In this document: positions 27,233 through 36,500 of the stretch, one piece after another | Numbering within the stretch: position 1 is the stretch's first letter | How the letters are laid out: every line of letters begins with the position of its first letter | NCBI GenBank assembly: GCA_020853575.1 | Contig: JADYYP010000081.1 | Span: forward strand, 1-64,000 | Direction of reading: 5' to 3' | DNA from: Planctomycetota bacterium | Lineage (GTDB): Bacteria; Planctomycetota; UBA1135; GCA-002686595 | DNA length: 64,000 nucleotides | Made by a program: the position numbers and the translations under genes | The notes under the pieces: model-generated | What the model was told of the DNA's origin: nothing | Seen by the model: only the letters and a program-made list of their open reading frames with translations | Database searches by the model: none

Positions 27233-28222
27233 TCAAGGCGCCTTAGCGGCGGAGGCACGCAGGGCGAGACGCGTGCGCACGCCCGCGTGGTCGCTGAAGG
27301 GAATCTCGAAGGTCTCGCGCTCGAGCACCTCGAGCCGCGAGCCGACCAGCACGTGGTCGATGGCGATCGCCAGCGGCACTCCCAGGCTGCGCAGCCACCA
27401 CGACGGTTGTCGGCCGAAGCCGCGGCGCGAATCGCGCAGCGCGGTGTGCTCGAGCAGGTCTGCGAACGCGGGCGAGCTGGAGACCGTGTTGAGGTCGCCC
27501 AGCAGCACCGCCGTGGGCGACCACTCGAAACGCGTGGCGACCTGCTCGAGCGCCTCGTTGCGGGCCGCGACGCGCCACGCTTGGCCGGGGCGCGGTAGGT
27601 GCACGATGCGCAGCGTCATCAACTCGCTCCCCAGCGCCACGCGCGCCTCGATCGCCGGCGCGTAGCATTCGCGCAGGTGCACCAGCTGCACGTCGCGCAA
27701 CGGAACGCGCGAGTAGACGCCCAGCGCCCAGATCGACGAGTGCCACGGACCCTGGGGCGAATAGCTGCGGTGTGGCCAGCCCGAGAGCGCGCGGTCGAGC
27801 GTGGCGCGCATCGAGCTCGAAAGCTCGAGCACGGCGATCACGTCGGCATCGGTGGCGCTCAGCGCGGCAGCGACCTCGTCGGCGTGACGGTTGGGCTGCA
27901 GCAAGTTGGCGGAGACGATGCTCAGCGAGGCTTCCGAGCCGTGCGTGACGCGCGGCGCGAGCCACAGCGACGCCTCGGGCGCGACGTGCACCAGCCCGAG
28001 CGCCGCGAGCGCCAGCGCGAGCCTGCGCGAGCCGAGCGCCGCGACGGCGACTGCGACGCCCAGGGTGGCGCAGCCGACGTGCCAGGCGAAGCTCGCGACG
28101 AGCTCGCCGATCCAGTGCCAGCGCGCGGAGAAGACGACGATGCTGGCGACCGAGGTCGCGAGTGTCAGGCTTCCGACCAGCGCCGAGCGCGCAGGGAACT
28201 TCTTGCGGTGTGCCGTGCTCAA
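27233..28222 (-). CDS. Membrane protein with an endonuclease/exonuclease/phosphatase domain
   Basis: A 329-residue protein. Two or three N-terminal membrane helices (about 15-35, 42-62 and 65-85) precede a domain of the endonuclease/exonuclease/phosphatase superfamily: SIVSANLLQPN, DVIAVLELS (metal Glu), LRIVHLPRPG, LLGDLNTVSSSPAF (catalytic DLN), AIDHVLVG and FSDHAGV (catalytic DH). Secreted or membrane members of this kind act on phosphodiesters, nucleic acids or lipids; the substrate here is unknown. Start: the TTG at 28222 overlaps the upstream protease stop (TTGA), so it is the second gene of a minus-strand pair. It converges with the cytochrome operon; the 138 bases between hold nothing clear. 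Confidence 0.85.
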   Translation of the reverse strand: MSTAHRKKFPARSALVGSLTLATSVASIVVFSARWHWIGELVASFAWHVGCATLGVAVAVAALGSRRLALALAALGLVHVAPEASLWLAPRVTHGSEASLSIVSANLLQPNRHADEVAAALSATDADVIAVLELSSSMRATLDRALSGWPHRSYSPQGPWHSSIWALGVYSRVPLRDVQLVHLRECYAPAIEARVALGSELMTLRIVHLPRPGQAWRVAARNEALEQVATRFEWSPTAVLLGDLNTVSSSPAFADLLEHTALRDSRRGFGRQPSWWLRSLGVPLAIAIDHVLVGSRLEVLERETFEIPFSDHAGVRTRLALRASAAKAP

Positions 28223-30366
28223 TCCACTCCCAACGCGCGCGTCAGGAAGGCCATCTCATCGGCAGCTTGCTCGATCAACTTGGAGGTCGGTTTGCCGGCT
28301 CCGTGCCCGGCGCGGACGTCGATGCGGATCAGGATCGGGGCCGGCCCGCCCTGGCCGGCCTGCAACGCGGCGGCGTACTTGAAGCTGTGGGCGGGGACAA
28401 CGCGATCGTCGTGGTCGGCGGTGGTCACCATCACCGGCGGGTAGTGCGCACCGGCGCGGACGTTGTGGTAGGGCGAGTAGGCGCGCAGGGCGGCGAACTC
28501 GTCGGCGTTCTTGACCGAGCCGTAGTCGCTGGCCCAGGCCCAGCCGATGGTGAAGCTCTCGAAGCGCAGCATGTCCATCACCCCGACCGCGGGCAGCGCC
28601 GCGCCGAACAGCTCGGGGCGCTGGTTGAGCACGGCGCCGACCAACAGTCCGCCGTTGGATCCACCGTTGATCGCCAGGCGCTCGGAGCTCGTCCAGCGCT
28701 GGTCGATCAAGTACTCCGCGGCGGCGATGAAGTCGTCGAACACGTTTTGCTTGCGCAGCTTGGTGCCGGCCTTGTGCCACTCCACGCCGTACTCGCCACC
28801 GCCGCGCAGGTTGGCCACGGCGTATACACCCCCGCGCTCCAGCCAAGCGAGTCGCGCGGGCGAGAAGCTGGGCGTGAGCGACACGTTGAAGCCCCCGTAG
28901 CCGTACAGCAGCGTGGGGTTCTGGCCGTTGCGCTCGAGCCCCTTCTTGTAGCTGATGAACAGCGGCACGCGCGTGCCGTCCTTCGAGGTGTAGAACACCT
29001 GCTCGGTGGCGTAGAGCGCGGGGTCGAAGGTCAGTCGGGGCGCGAGGTAGGGCGTGCTCTTGCCGCTGGTGATGTCGTAGCGGTACAGCGCCGTGGGCGT
29101 GGTGAAGCTGGCGAACGAGTAGTACGTCGAGCGCTCGTGTGCGCGGCCGGAGAAGCCGCTGGCGGTGCCCACGCCGGGCAGGTCGACCTCGCGCTCGAAG
29201 GCGCCCGAGCGCGCGTGCACGCGCACCACCGAATGCGCGTCCTCGAGGTAGCGGCACAGGAAATGTCCGCCGACGAAGCTGACGCTCTCGAGCTTCTCGT
29301 CGCATTGGGGCACGACCTCTCCCCAGGCGCTGCGCGACGGCGAGCGCACGTCGACCGCGATCACCCGGCCGCGCGGCGCGTCCAAGTCCGTCATCAACCA
29401 CAGCGTGTCGCCGTCGTTGTCGACGATGTCGAAGCTGGCGTCGAACTCGGGGATCAACTCGACGATCTTCCAGCCCGGTTGGGCGAGATCGTCGACGAAC
29501 AAGCGATTGCGCGGATCCGTGCCTTCACCGACCGCGATCACCAGCCAACGACCGTCGTCGGTCACCGCGGCGTTGAAGCTCCACTCCTTGTGGTCGTCGC
29601 GCTTGTAGACCAGCCCGTCCTGCTCTTGAGTCTGGCCGAGGCGGTGGAAATAGAGCTTCTGGTTGTAGTTGACCGCTTGCAGCTCGGCGCCGGACGAAGG
29701 CGCGTCGTAGCGCGAGTAGAAAAAGCCCGAGCCGTCGCTCGACCACGCGGCGCCGGAGAACTTGATCCAGCGCAGCTCGTCGGCGAGGTCCTGGCCGGTG
29801 GCCACATCGCGCACGCGCCAGGTGGTCCAGTCGGATCCGCCGTCGGACACGCCGTAGGCCATGAAGCGGCCGTCGTCGCTGTAGGCCGTGCCGTTGAGCG
29901 CGACGGTGCCGTCCGTCGACATCGTGTTGGGGTCGAGCAGCACGCGCTGTGTTCCATCCGCGCCTTCGCGCACGTACAGCACGCTCTGGTTTTGCAGACC
30001 GTCGTTGCGCGACATGAACTGGTATGGGCCGCGCTCGAGCGGCAGGCCGAAGCGCTCGAAGTTCCACAGCTCCGTCAAGCGCGAGCGCAGCTCGGCGCGC
30101 GCGGGGATCGGGGCCAGGTAGGTTTGGGTCAGCGCGTTCTGGGCTTCGATCCAGGCGCGCGACTCGGCGCTGTCGGGGTCCTCGAGCCAGCGATAGGGAT
30201 CGGCGACACCTTGGCCGTGGTAGGTGTCCACGACGGCCTCGGTGCGCGCTTGCGGGTAGGTCGGCCGAGGCCAGTCGCGCCAGCTGCGTTCCGCGCTCTT
30301 GCACGCGAGCGGGATCAGGGAGCCGAGCACGGCGGCGGTGAAACCACACAGGGTTCGGATGCTCAT
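28219..30366 (-). CDS. Prolyl oligopeptidase (S9A) lipoprotein
   Basis: A 715-residue serine peptidase that cuts peptides after proline. The ATG at 30366 begins a signal peptide with a lipobox (LIPLAC, Cys near 21), so the enzyme probably sits in the periplasm or on an outer membrane. The propeller part begins at DPYRWLEDPDS. The alpha/beta-hydrolase part has LYGYGGFNVS, NLRGGGEYG, the nucleophile GGSNGG (Ser570), the Asp in DHDDRVVP and the His in AGHGAGK, which completes the catalytic triad. Length is normal for the family plus a leader. The gene is divergent from the large secreted protein at 30609; 242 bases separate them and should hold both promoters. Confidence 0.95.
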   Translation of the reverse strand: MSIRTLCGFTAAVLGSLIPLACKSAERSWRDWPRPTYPQARTEAVVDTYHGQGVADPYRWLEDPDSAESRAWIEAQNALTQTYLAPIPARAELRSRLTELWNFERFGLPLERGPYQFMSRNDGLQNQSVLYVREGADGTQRVLLDPNTMSTDGTVALNGTAYSDDGRFMAYGVSDGGSDWTTWRVRDVATGQDLADELRWIKFSGAAWSSDGSGFFYSRYDAPSSGAELQAVNYNQKLYFHRLGQTQEQDGLVYKRDDHKEWSFNAAVTDDGRWLVIAVGEGTDPRNRLFVDDLAQPGWKIVELIPEFDASFDIVDNDGDTLWLMTDLDAPRGRVIAVDVRSPSRSAWGEVVPQCDEKLESVSFVGGHFLCRYLEDAHSVVRVHARSGAFEREVDLPGVGTASGFSGRAHERSTYYSFASFTTPTALYRYDITSGKSTPYLAPRLTFDPALYATEQVFYTSKDGTRVPLFISYKKGLERNGQNPTLLYGYGGFNVSLTPSFSPARLAWLERGGVYAVANLRGGGEYGVEWHKAGTKLRKQNVFDDFIAAAEYLIDQRWTSSERLAINGGSNGGLLVGAVLNQRPELFGAALPAVGVMDMLRFESFTIGWAWASDYGSVKNADEFAALRAYSPYHNVRAGAHYPPVMVTTADHDDRVVPAHSFKYAAALQAGQGGPAPILIRIDVRAGHGAGKPTSKLIEQAADEMAFLTRALGVD

Positions 30367-30608
30367 GGGGAACAAGTGGAGCTCGAGTTCGCGTCGAAGG
30401 GCGGCGCATGATCGGTCGCGCCCCGCGCGCGCGCCAGAGCGGCGTGACGATCCTTCCCGAGGATCTTCGCGGTTCTCTCGGGCGCAGCGGAGATGCGGGT
30501 TCCGGCCGCGCAACCTCGGTGATAGTTTTGGGTTTCGGCTCCTCTACCCCAGTCGCCGCCGCGCGCATCCGCGGCGGGTGTGCCAGTCTCTCCAGGAAGG
30601 ATCTCCGC

Positions 30609-33161
30609 ATGAGCGCCGCCGTTCGACGCGCGTTGACTTGGTTCGTTCCGTTGTCCATGGCCGCGAGCGCGGTCGCGCTGCACGAGGAGGACCCCAAGAT
30701 GCGCTCGCGTTCTCCGGCGCACATGGGACGCTCGGTGCGCACCAACGCGCCCGCGGGACAGTCGATGGCCGGTGCCGGCACCGCCCGCGCGTTTCCCGCG
30801 AACAACGTGCGCATGCTGTCGTGGTTGACCCTGAGCGACTTCGGCGTGCCCTCGAGCGGCAACGCCAACGTGTGCTGGGGCTACGTCTCGCCTTCGGGCA
30901 CGAACTACGCGCTGGTCGGACTCTCCACGGGCACGGGCTTCGTGCGGCTCACCGATCCGTCGAACCCCGAGATCATCACGGTGATGAGCGGACCGCAGAG
31001 CCTGTGGCGCGACGTGCGCGTGTTCGGTCAGTACGCCTATGCCGTCAGCGAGGGTGGTCAGGGCGTGCAGGTCTTCAACCTGGCACAGATCGACAACGAC
31101 GTAATCACGCTCGCGGGCACCTTCGCGACCACTGGCACGACCGCGACGCACACGGTGTGGATCGACACCGATTCGGGGTTCCTGTACCGCGCGGGCGGCG
31201 GCAGCAACGGACTGCGCATCTACGACCTCAACCAGAGCGCGACCAACCCGCCGCAGGTCGGCACGTGGAGCAACTTCTACGTGCACGAGGTGTGCGTGAA
31301 GACCTACACCAGCGGACCGTACGCCGGCCGTCAGATCGCCTTCTGCTGCTCGGGCTCCAACGGCGGCGGCACCAACACCGGCCTGCGCGTGCTCGACGTG
31401 ACCAACAAGGCCAGCATCGTGCAGCTCGACGACGTGTTCTGGCCCAACCCCGGCTACTCGCACCAGATCGACCTGTCGAGCGATCTGCAGTACGCGTACA
31501 TCAACGACGAGCTCGACGAGGGCAGCACGGTGGCGACCACGCGCACCATCGTGGTCAACATCTCGAACCTCTCGAATCTCACGCTCGCTGGCACGTTCTC
31601 GAACGGCAACACGGCGATCGGTCACAACAACTACGTCAAGGGCAACCAGCTCTACTGCGCGAACTATCGCAGCGGCCTGCGCGTGTTCGACCTGGCCAAC
31701 CCGCTCTCTCCCACGGAGATCGCGTACTTCGACACCTGGGATTCCGACGACGCAGCGGAGTTCAACGGACTGTGGCTGGCGTATCCCTATCTGCCCAATG
31801 GAGTGATCCTGGGTAGCGACATCGAGAAGGGGCTGTTCGTGTGGTGGGTCGGCGCACCGCTCGTCGACGTGCAGCTCACCCAGTCGGCGCCGAGCCTGAT
31901 CAGCCCCGCGGGCCAGACGATCGGCGCCGTGATCACCGAGTCGCAGGCCGGACTGCTGGTCGCGGGCAGCGAGCGGCTCAATTACGACGCCGGCGCTGGC
32001 ACGGTCAGCGTGCCGCTGGCGAACCTCGGCAACGGCAACTACGACGTGTCGTTCCCGGCGCTGAACTGCGGCTCGACGGTGTCCTGGTATCTCTCGGCGC
32101 AATCCACCAACGGGTTGACCTGGACCTATCCCGAGAGCGGCGCGGCCGCTCCGGTCGAGTCGACCGTGGCCTACGCTTCGACGATCACGACGCAACTCGA
32201 CATGGAGACCGCCTCGGGTTGGACGTCGGGGGACACCGGAGACAACGCCACGTCGGGTCAGTGGACCCGCGTCGACCCCAACGGCACGGCGGCGCAGCCC
32301 GAGGACGACCACTCGGTCACGGGTGGTGTGTGCTGGGTGACCGGCAACGCAGCTGCGGGCGCGAGCGTCGGTACGGCCGATGTCGACGGAGGCACGACGA
32401 CGCTGAAGACCGCCGTGTACGACCTCACGGGCTACTCCGATCCCGTGATCGGTTATTGGCGCTGGTACTCGAACAACCAAAACGGAGTGGTCGACGACAC
32501 CTTCTACGTCCAGGTCTCGAACGGCGGTCTGTGGAACACGGTCGAGACGGTCGGGCCCTCGAGCGCCGAGGCCCAAGGCGGCTGGTACTACCACGAGTTC
32601 CACGTCAATCAGTTCGTCGCACCGAGCGCCACCGTGCAGGTGCGCTTCCGCGCCAGCGATCTGGGGACCGGCTCGATCGTCGAGGCGGCCATCGACGACT
32701 TCGTGATCCGCAACGTCGATTGCTCGACCTTGTCGGTGTACTGCACGGCTGGCACGACCTCGAGTGGCTGCAACGCCTCGATCAGCGCCAGCGGCGTGGC
32801 GAGCGCGACCTCGGCGGCGGGATTCACTCTCGACATCTCCCAAGTCGAGGGCGCCAAGACGGGCCTGATCTTCTACGGCGTCAACGGACAGCTCTCGAAT
32901 CCGTGGAACGGCGGTTCGAGCTACCTGTGCGTGCGCGCGCCGACGCAGCGCTTGAGTCCGCAGGCCACCGGCGGGACCTCGGGCGCGTGCAACGGCTCGC
33001 TGTCGGTCGACTGGAACGCCTATCGCTCGAGCCATCCGAGCGCGCTCGGCGCACCCTTTGGCGCGGGCGACGTGGTCTGGAGTCAAGCCTGGTTCCGCGA
33101 TCCGCCGAGCCCCGGCACGACCAGCATGTCGAACGCGCTGCGCTTCACGGTCGGACCGTAG
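30609..33161 (+). CDS. Secreted choice-of-anchor-B / LVIVD-repeat protein with a shared C-terminal module
   Basis: An 850-residue exported protein with a signal peptide of about 24 residues. Residues 60-420 form a beta-propeller of LVIVD-type repeats, for example LVGLSTGTGFVRLTDPSNPE, VQVFNLAQID, LRVLDVTNK and LRVFDLANPLSPTEIAYFDT, as in choice-of-anchor-B proteins. A short fibronectin-like region follows (about 425-515), then a beta-sandwich of the type that often binds carbohydrate (about 530-705). It ends in a module of about 140 residues (710-850, from YCTAGTTSSGC to the final ALRFTVGP) that also ends the next two proteins. Probably located on the surface; the ligand is unknown. A strong hairpin terminator follows at 33223. 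Confidence 0.85.
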   Translation: MSAAVRRALTWFVPLSMAASAVALHEEDPKMRSRSPAHMGRSVRTNAPAGQSMAGAGTARAFPANNVRMLSWLTLSDFGVPSSGNANVCWGYVSPSGTNYALVGLSTGTGFVRLTDPSNPEIITVMSGPQSLWRDVRVFGQYAYAVSEGGQGVQVFNLAQIDNDVITLAGTFATTGTTATHTVWIDTDSGFLYRAGGGSNGLRIYDLNQSATNPPQVGTWSNFYVHEVCVKTYTSGPYAGRQIAFCCSGSNGGGTNTGLRVLDVTNKASIVQLDDVFWPNPGYSHQIDLSSDLQYAYINDELDEGSTVATTRTIVVNISNLSNLTLAGTFSNGNTAIGHNNYVKGNQLYCANYRSGLRVFDLANPLSPTEIAYFDTWDSDDAAEFNGLWLAYPYLPNGVILGSDIEKGLFVWWVGAPLVDVQLTQSAPSLISPAGQTIGAVITESQAGLLVAGSERLNYDAGAGTVSVPLANLGNGNYDVSFPALNCGSTVSWYLSAQSTNGLTWTYPESGAAAPVESTVAYASTITTQLDMETASGWTSGDTGDNATSGQWTRVDPNGTAAQPEDDHSVTGGVCWVTGNAAAGASVGTADVDGGTTTLKTAVYDLTGYSDPVIGYWRWYSNNQNGVVDDTFYVQVSNGGLWNTVETVGPSSAEAQGGWYYHEFHVNQFVAPSATVQVRFRASDLGTGSIVEAAIDDFVIRNVDCSTLSVYCTAGTTSSGCNASISASGVASATSAAGFTLDISQVEGAKTGLIFYGVNGQLSNPWNGGSSYLCVRAPTQRLSPQATGGTSGACNGSLSVDWNAYRSSHPSALGAPFGAGDVVWSQAWFRDPPSPGTTSMSNALRFTVGP

Positions 33162-33503
33162 TCGACGCCGCGATTCGGCCTGCTGCGCCGCTCGAGCCTC
33201 GAGCTCCGTCGCAACGCCTAGCGAGCACACGCCTCCCCGCGCGGGGTGGCGTGTGCTCTTGGTTTCCGGCGGCGCGCGCGAATCCGAGTCGCGACCGGCG
33301 CCGACTCCGGATGCCGGATTGCAGTGTGGAAAAGCGTTCGCGCTGTGGGCGCGGGGCTCGAGCTAACCGAAGAGTCAGGCGCGACGACTTGCGCAAGCTG
33401 TGCGTCGCGCCGGAGAATAGAGCACGAGCGAGGGCTCGCCTCGCTCTCTCCGACCCGCCGCAGACGGGTCGGGCGCGCTCGCCCCGCTTCGACGTTGCTC
33501 ACC
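33162..33503. other. 342-base intergenic region between two secreted-protein genes
   Basis: It holds the hairpin terminator at 33223-33265 and, downstream of that, about 240 bases that must carry the promoter of the giant protein gene at 33504. No convincing promoter boxes, RNA gene or small reading frame with a ribosome-binding site could be recognised. Confidence 0.5.
33223..33265 (+). terminator. Hairpin terminator after the LVIVD-protein gene
   Basis: GAGCACACGCC at 33223-33233 pairs perfectly with GGCGTGTGCTC at 33248-33258. The inner part, CCCCGCGCGGGG, can extend the stem after a single T-T mismatch. The hairpin is followed by TTGGTTT. The stem is very strong and sits 61 bases after the stop codon. 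The T-run is interrupted, so it may be only partly intrinsic. Confidence 0.72.
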
Positions 33504-36500
33504 ATGATCTTCTCGAGAGTCGCGCCCCACGATCGCGCGCCGCTGGCGGCGTGCCTGCGCCTATTGCGGCGTGGTGTGTGGAGCACGCTGGCGCTCGGCG
33601 CAACACTCGTCGAGGCGCGCGCGCAAGTGGTGCTCTCGCAGGTCTACGGAGGCGGCGGCAACACCGGCGCGACCTACGAGGCGGACTTCGTTGAGCTCTA
33701 CAACGCGGGCGCGCCCCAGTCGCTCGCCGGCTGGTCCGTGCAGTACGCGTCGGGCACCGGTGGCACATGGCAGGTCACGCCGTTGCCCGCGGTCGTGCTG
33801 GGCACGGGCCGCTACTTCCTGGTGCGCCAAGCGACCGGCTCGACCGTGGTCGCGCCGCAAGCGCTCGAGCTTCCGCCTGCGGACGCGAACGGCTCGATCG
33901 CATTCTCCGCCACGGACGGCAAGTTGGCCCTGTGCAACGTGGTCACGCCGCTCGCCGGAACGCAGCCGAGCAGCGCGCAGATCGTCGACTTCGTCGGCTT
34001 CGGCGCGCTGGCTTCGTTCAACGAGCCCGGCGCACCGTTTTCGAACACCAACAATGCGCCGAGCCCAAGCGCCAGCCTGGCGATTTTCCGCGCGAGCTGC
34101 GGCGCGCTCGATTCGCACAACAGCCGCGCGGATTGGGCCGTCGGGTTGCCCGCGCCACGCAACTCCACTGTCGCGCCGAGCTCGGGACTCGGCGCTGGCG
34201 TGATGGTGCAGCCGCACTTCGCCGAGCGCGGCCAGAGCGTTCGGATCGTCTGCGAGCCGTTCGCGTGCGCGAACCTGGCGCTGGGCACGGCGCTGTCGGT
34301 CAACGTCGACCTCACTCCGATCGGCGGCGTGCCGCTGCTCGCGCTGCTCGACGATGGAACCAACGGGGATGCGCTGGCTGGCGACGGTTTGTTCACGCGC
34401 GACGTGACCATCCCCGTCGGCGCGAACGTGGGCACGATGCACCTGCCGCTGAGCTTGGCCGGCAACGGCACCAGCGGTGGGGGCTTCGCGAGCCTCAACG
34501 TGATGGCGTTCTCGACGCCCGACAACGACAACTGCGTCAACGCGCTGGCGCTGGTCGGTCCCTACACGCCCGCGGTGCAGATCGCCGGCAACTTCACGGG
34601 TGCGACGGTCGAGTACAACGTCGTGCTGTCGTCCTCGACCTCGAACCCTGGGAACATGGGTTCGCGGCGCGGGTTGTGGTACGCGGTCACCGGCTCGGGC
34701 TCGACGTTGACCGCGGATACGTGTGCCTCGCCTCTGATCGGCGGCACCACGATCCCCGACACGGTGATGATGATCTTCGCCGGGGCGCCGGAGGATCTGA
34801 TGGTCGTCGCCGCGAACGACGACGCTCCGGCCGCGTGCGGCGCCGGCAGCGGTACCGAGCGTCGCTCGCGCACCTCGTGGTGCACCGTCGCCGGCGCGAC
34901 GTACTACATCTGGGTCGCACCCTTCGCTCCGACTCCGGCACCGACGTTCCAGTTCGTGCTGACGATCACCGACGATGGGCTGGCGTGCTCCGGCGCGTAC
35001 ACACCCGCGTCGTGCACGCCCGCAGCGAGCGGCGCGCTCGAGGGCGAGCCCATGATGGGCCCGGCCTCGAACGATGGCTGCGACTCGTCTCCGGGCGTGT
35101 TCTGCCCTGCGAACCCTGGCTTGCCGACGCAGGTCTTCCACGGCACGGCGCGCTCCTTCGGCAACTCGCGGGACACGGATTGGTACCGCTTCCAGGCGTC
35201 GTCCAGTGACGTCTTCACGGCCACGTTGAATGCGCAGTTCAGCGGCTTGCTCGAATTGCACGAGCTCTCGGCCACCGGAACGTGCACGGGCTCGGTGCTG
35301 CTGCAGAGTTCGGCGCTGAGCGGCATGTGCACGACCACCGAGCTCTCGTCGGTGGTCTCCGCGGGACACTGGTACGCAGTGCGCGTCGTGCCTTTGGGGA
35401 ACACGCCGCCCGGCGCGCCGGTGCCGGTGTTCGGTGGAATCGCTCCGGGCGCGGCGAGCGCTCACTATCGGCTGGAGCTCACGCTCGGCGATGCGCCGGC
35501 GAACGACAGCTGCGGTCAGGCCGAGGCGCTGACGTTCGGGGTGCGCGTCACTGGACAGACCAATGCCGCCACATCGATCGACGCGCCGACGACTTGTGAT
35601 CCGATCGGGCGCGACGTCTGGTACCGCGTGGATCTCGACGTCGCTGGAGGAATCGAGCTCGACACCTGTGGATCGGCGATCGACACCGCGCTCGCGCTGT
35701 TCGACGCCTGCGGCGGCAACGAGCTCGCCTGCAACGACCAGTGTGGAGGTGCCCCATGTGGCGCTCCGGGAGCCTGCCTGTCGGTGCCGAGCCTCTCCGC
35801 CGGTTCCTATTGGATCCGCGTCTCCGACCGGGGCGTCGTGGGCAACTTCTCGCTCCTCGCGCGCTTCGTTCATCTCAACGATGAATGCGCCGGCGCGACG
35901 GCCATTGCGGCGCCTTCGGTGACTTTCGGCTCGACGGTCGGCGCCGCACCCGAGACAGGCTTGCCGACCGCGCTCGGCCCGATCGGCGTCCAGGACTTCA
36001 CCGCGACTTCGCCCGCCGTGTGGTACTCGATCACGTTGCCAGGGACGCCTGGCTCAGGCGACCGCACGCTGTACGTCGACACCTTGACCGCGAGCTTCGA
36101 CACCAAGCTCAGCGTGTATGTCGGTTCGTGCGGCGCGCTGTCGCCGGTGACGGCCAACGACGACATCGATGCCAGCTTCCGTTCCAAGGTCGGCTTCCGC
36201 GCGACCGCTGGTGTGACCTACTTCGTGCTGGTGCACGGGTTCAACACCAGTGTGGGCACGTACGAGCTGCGGGTCTCCGATTTCGCGCCGCTCGCCAACG
36301 ACGACTGCGTCGCGGCACTGGACGTCGGACCGGAGTCGGGCACGCTCGCCGGCAGCTTCGCGGGAGCCACCGGAGAGATCAGCTCCTACAGTGCCACGGA
36401 CCTGTCGAGCTGTGCCTCGGACTTCACGGTCTTCGACGTGTGGTACCGCTTCTCCGCGACGTGCGACACGACGCTCGCGCTCGACACCTGCGGCGCGACC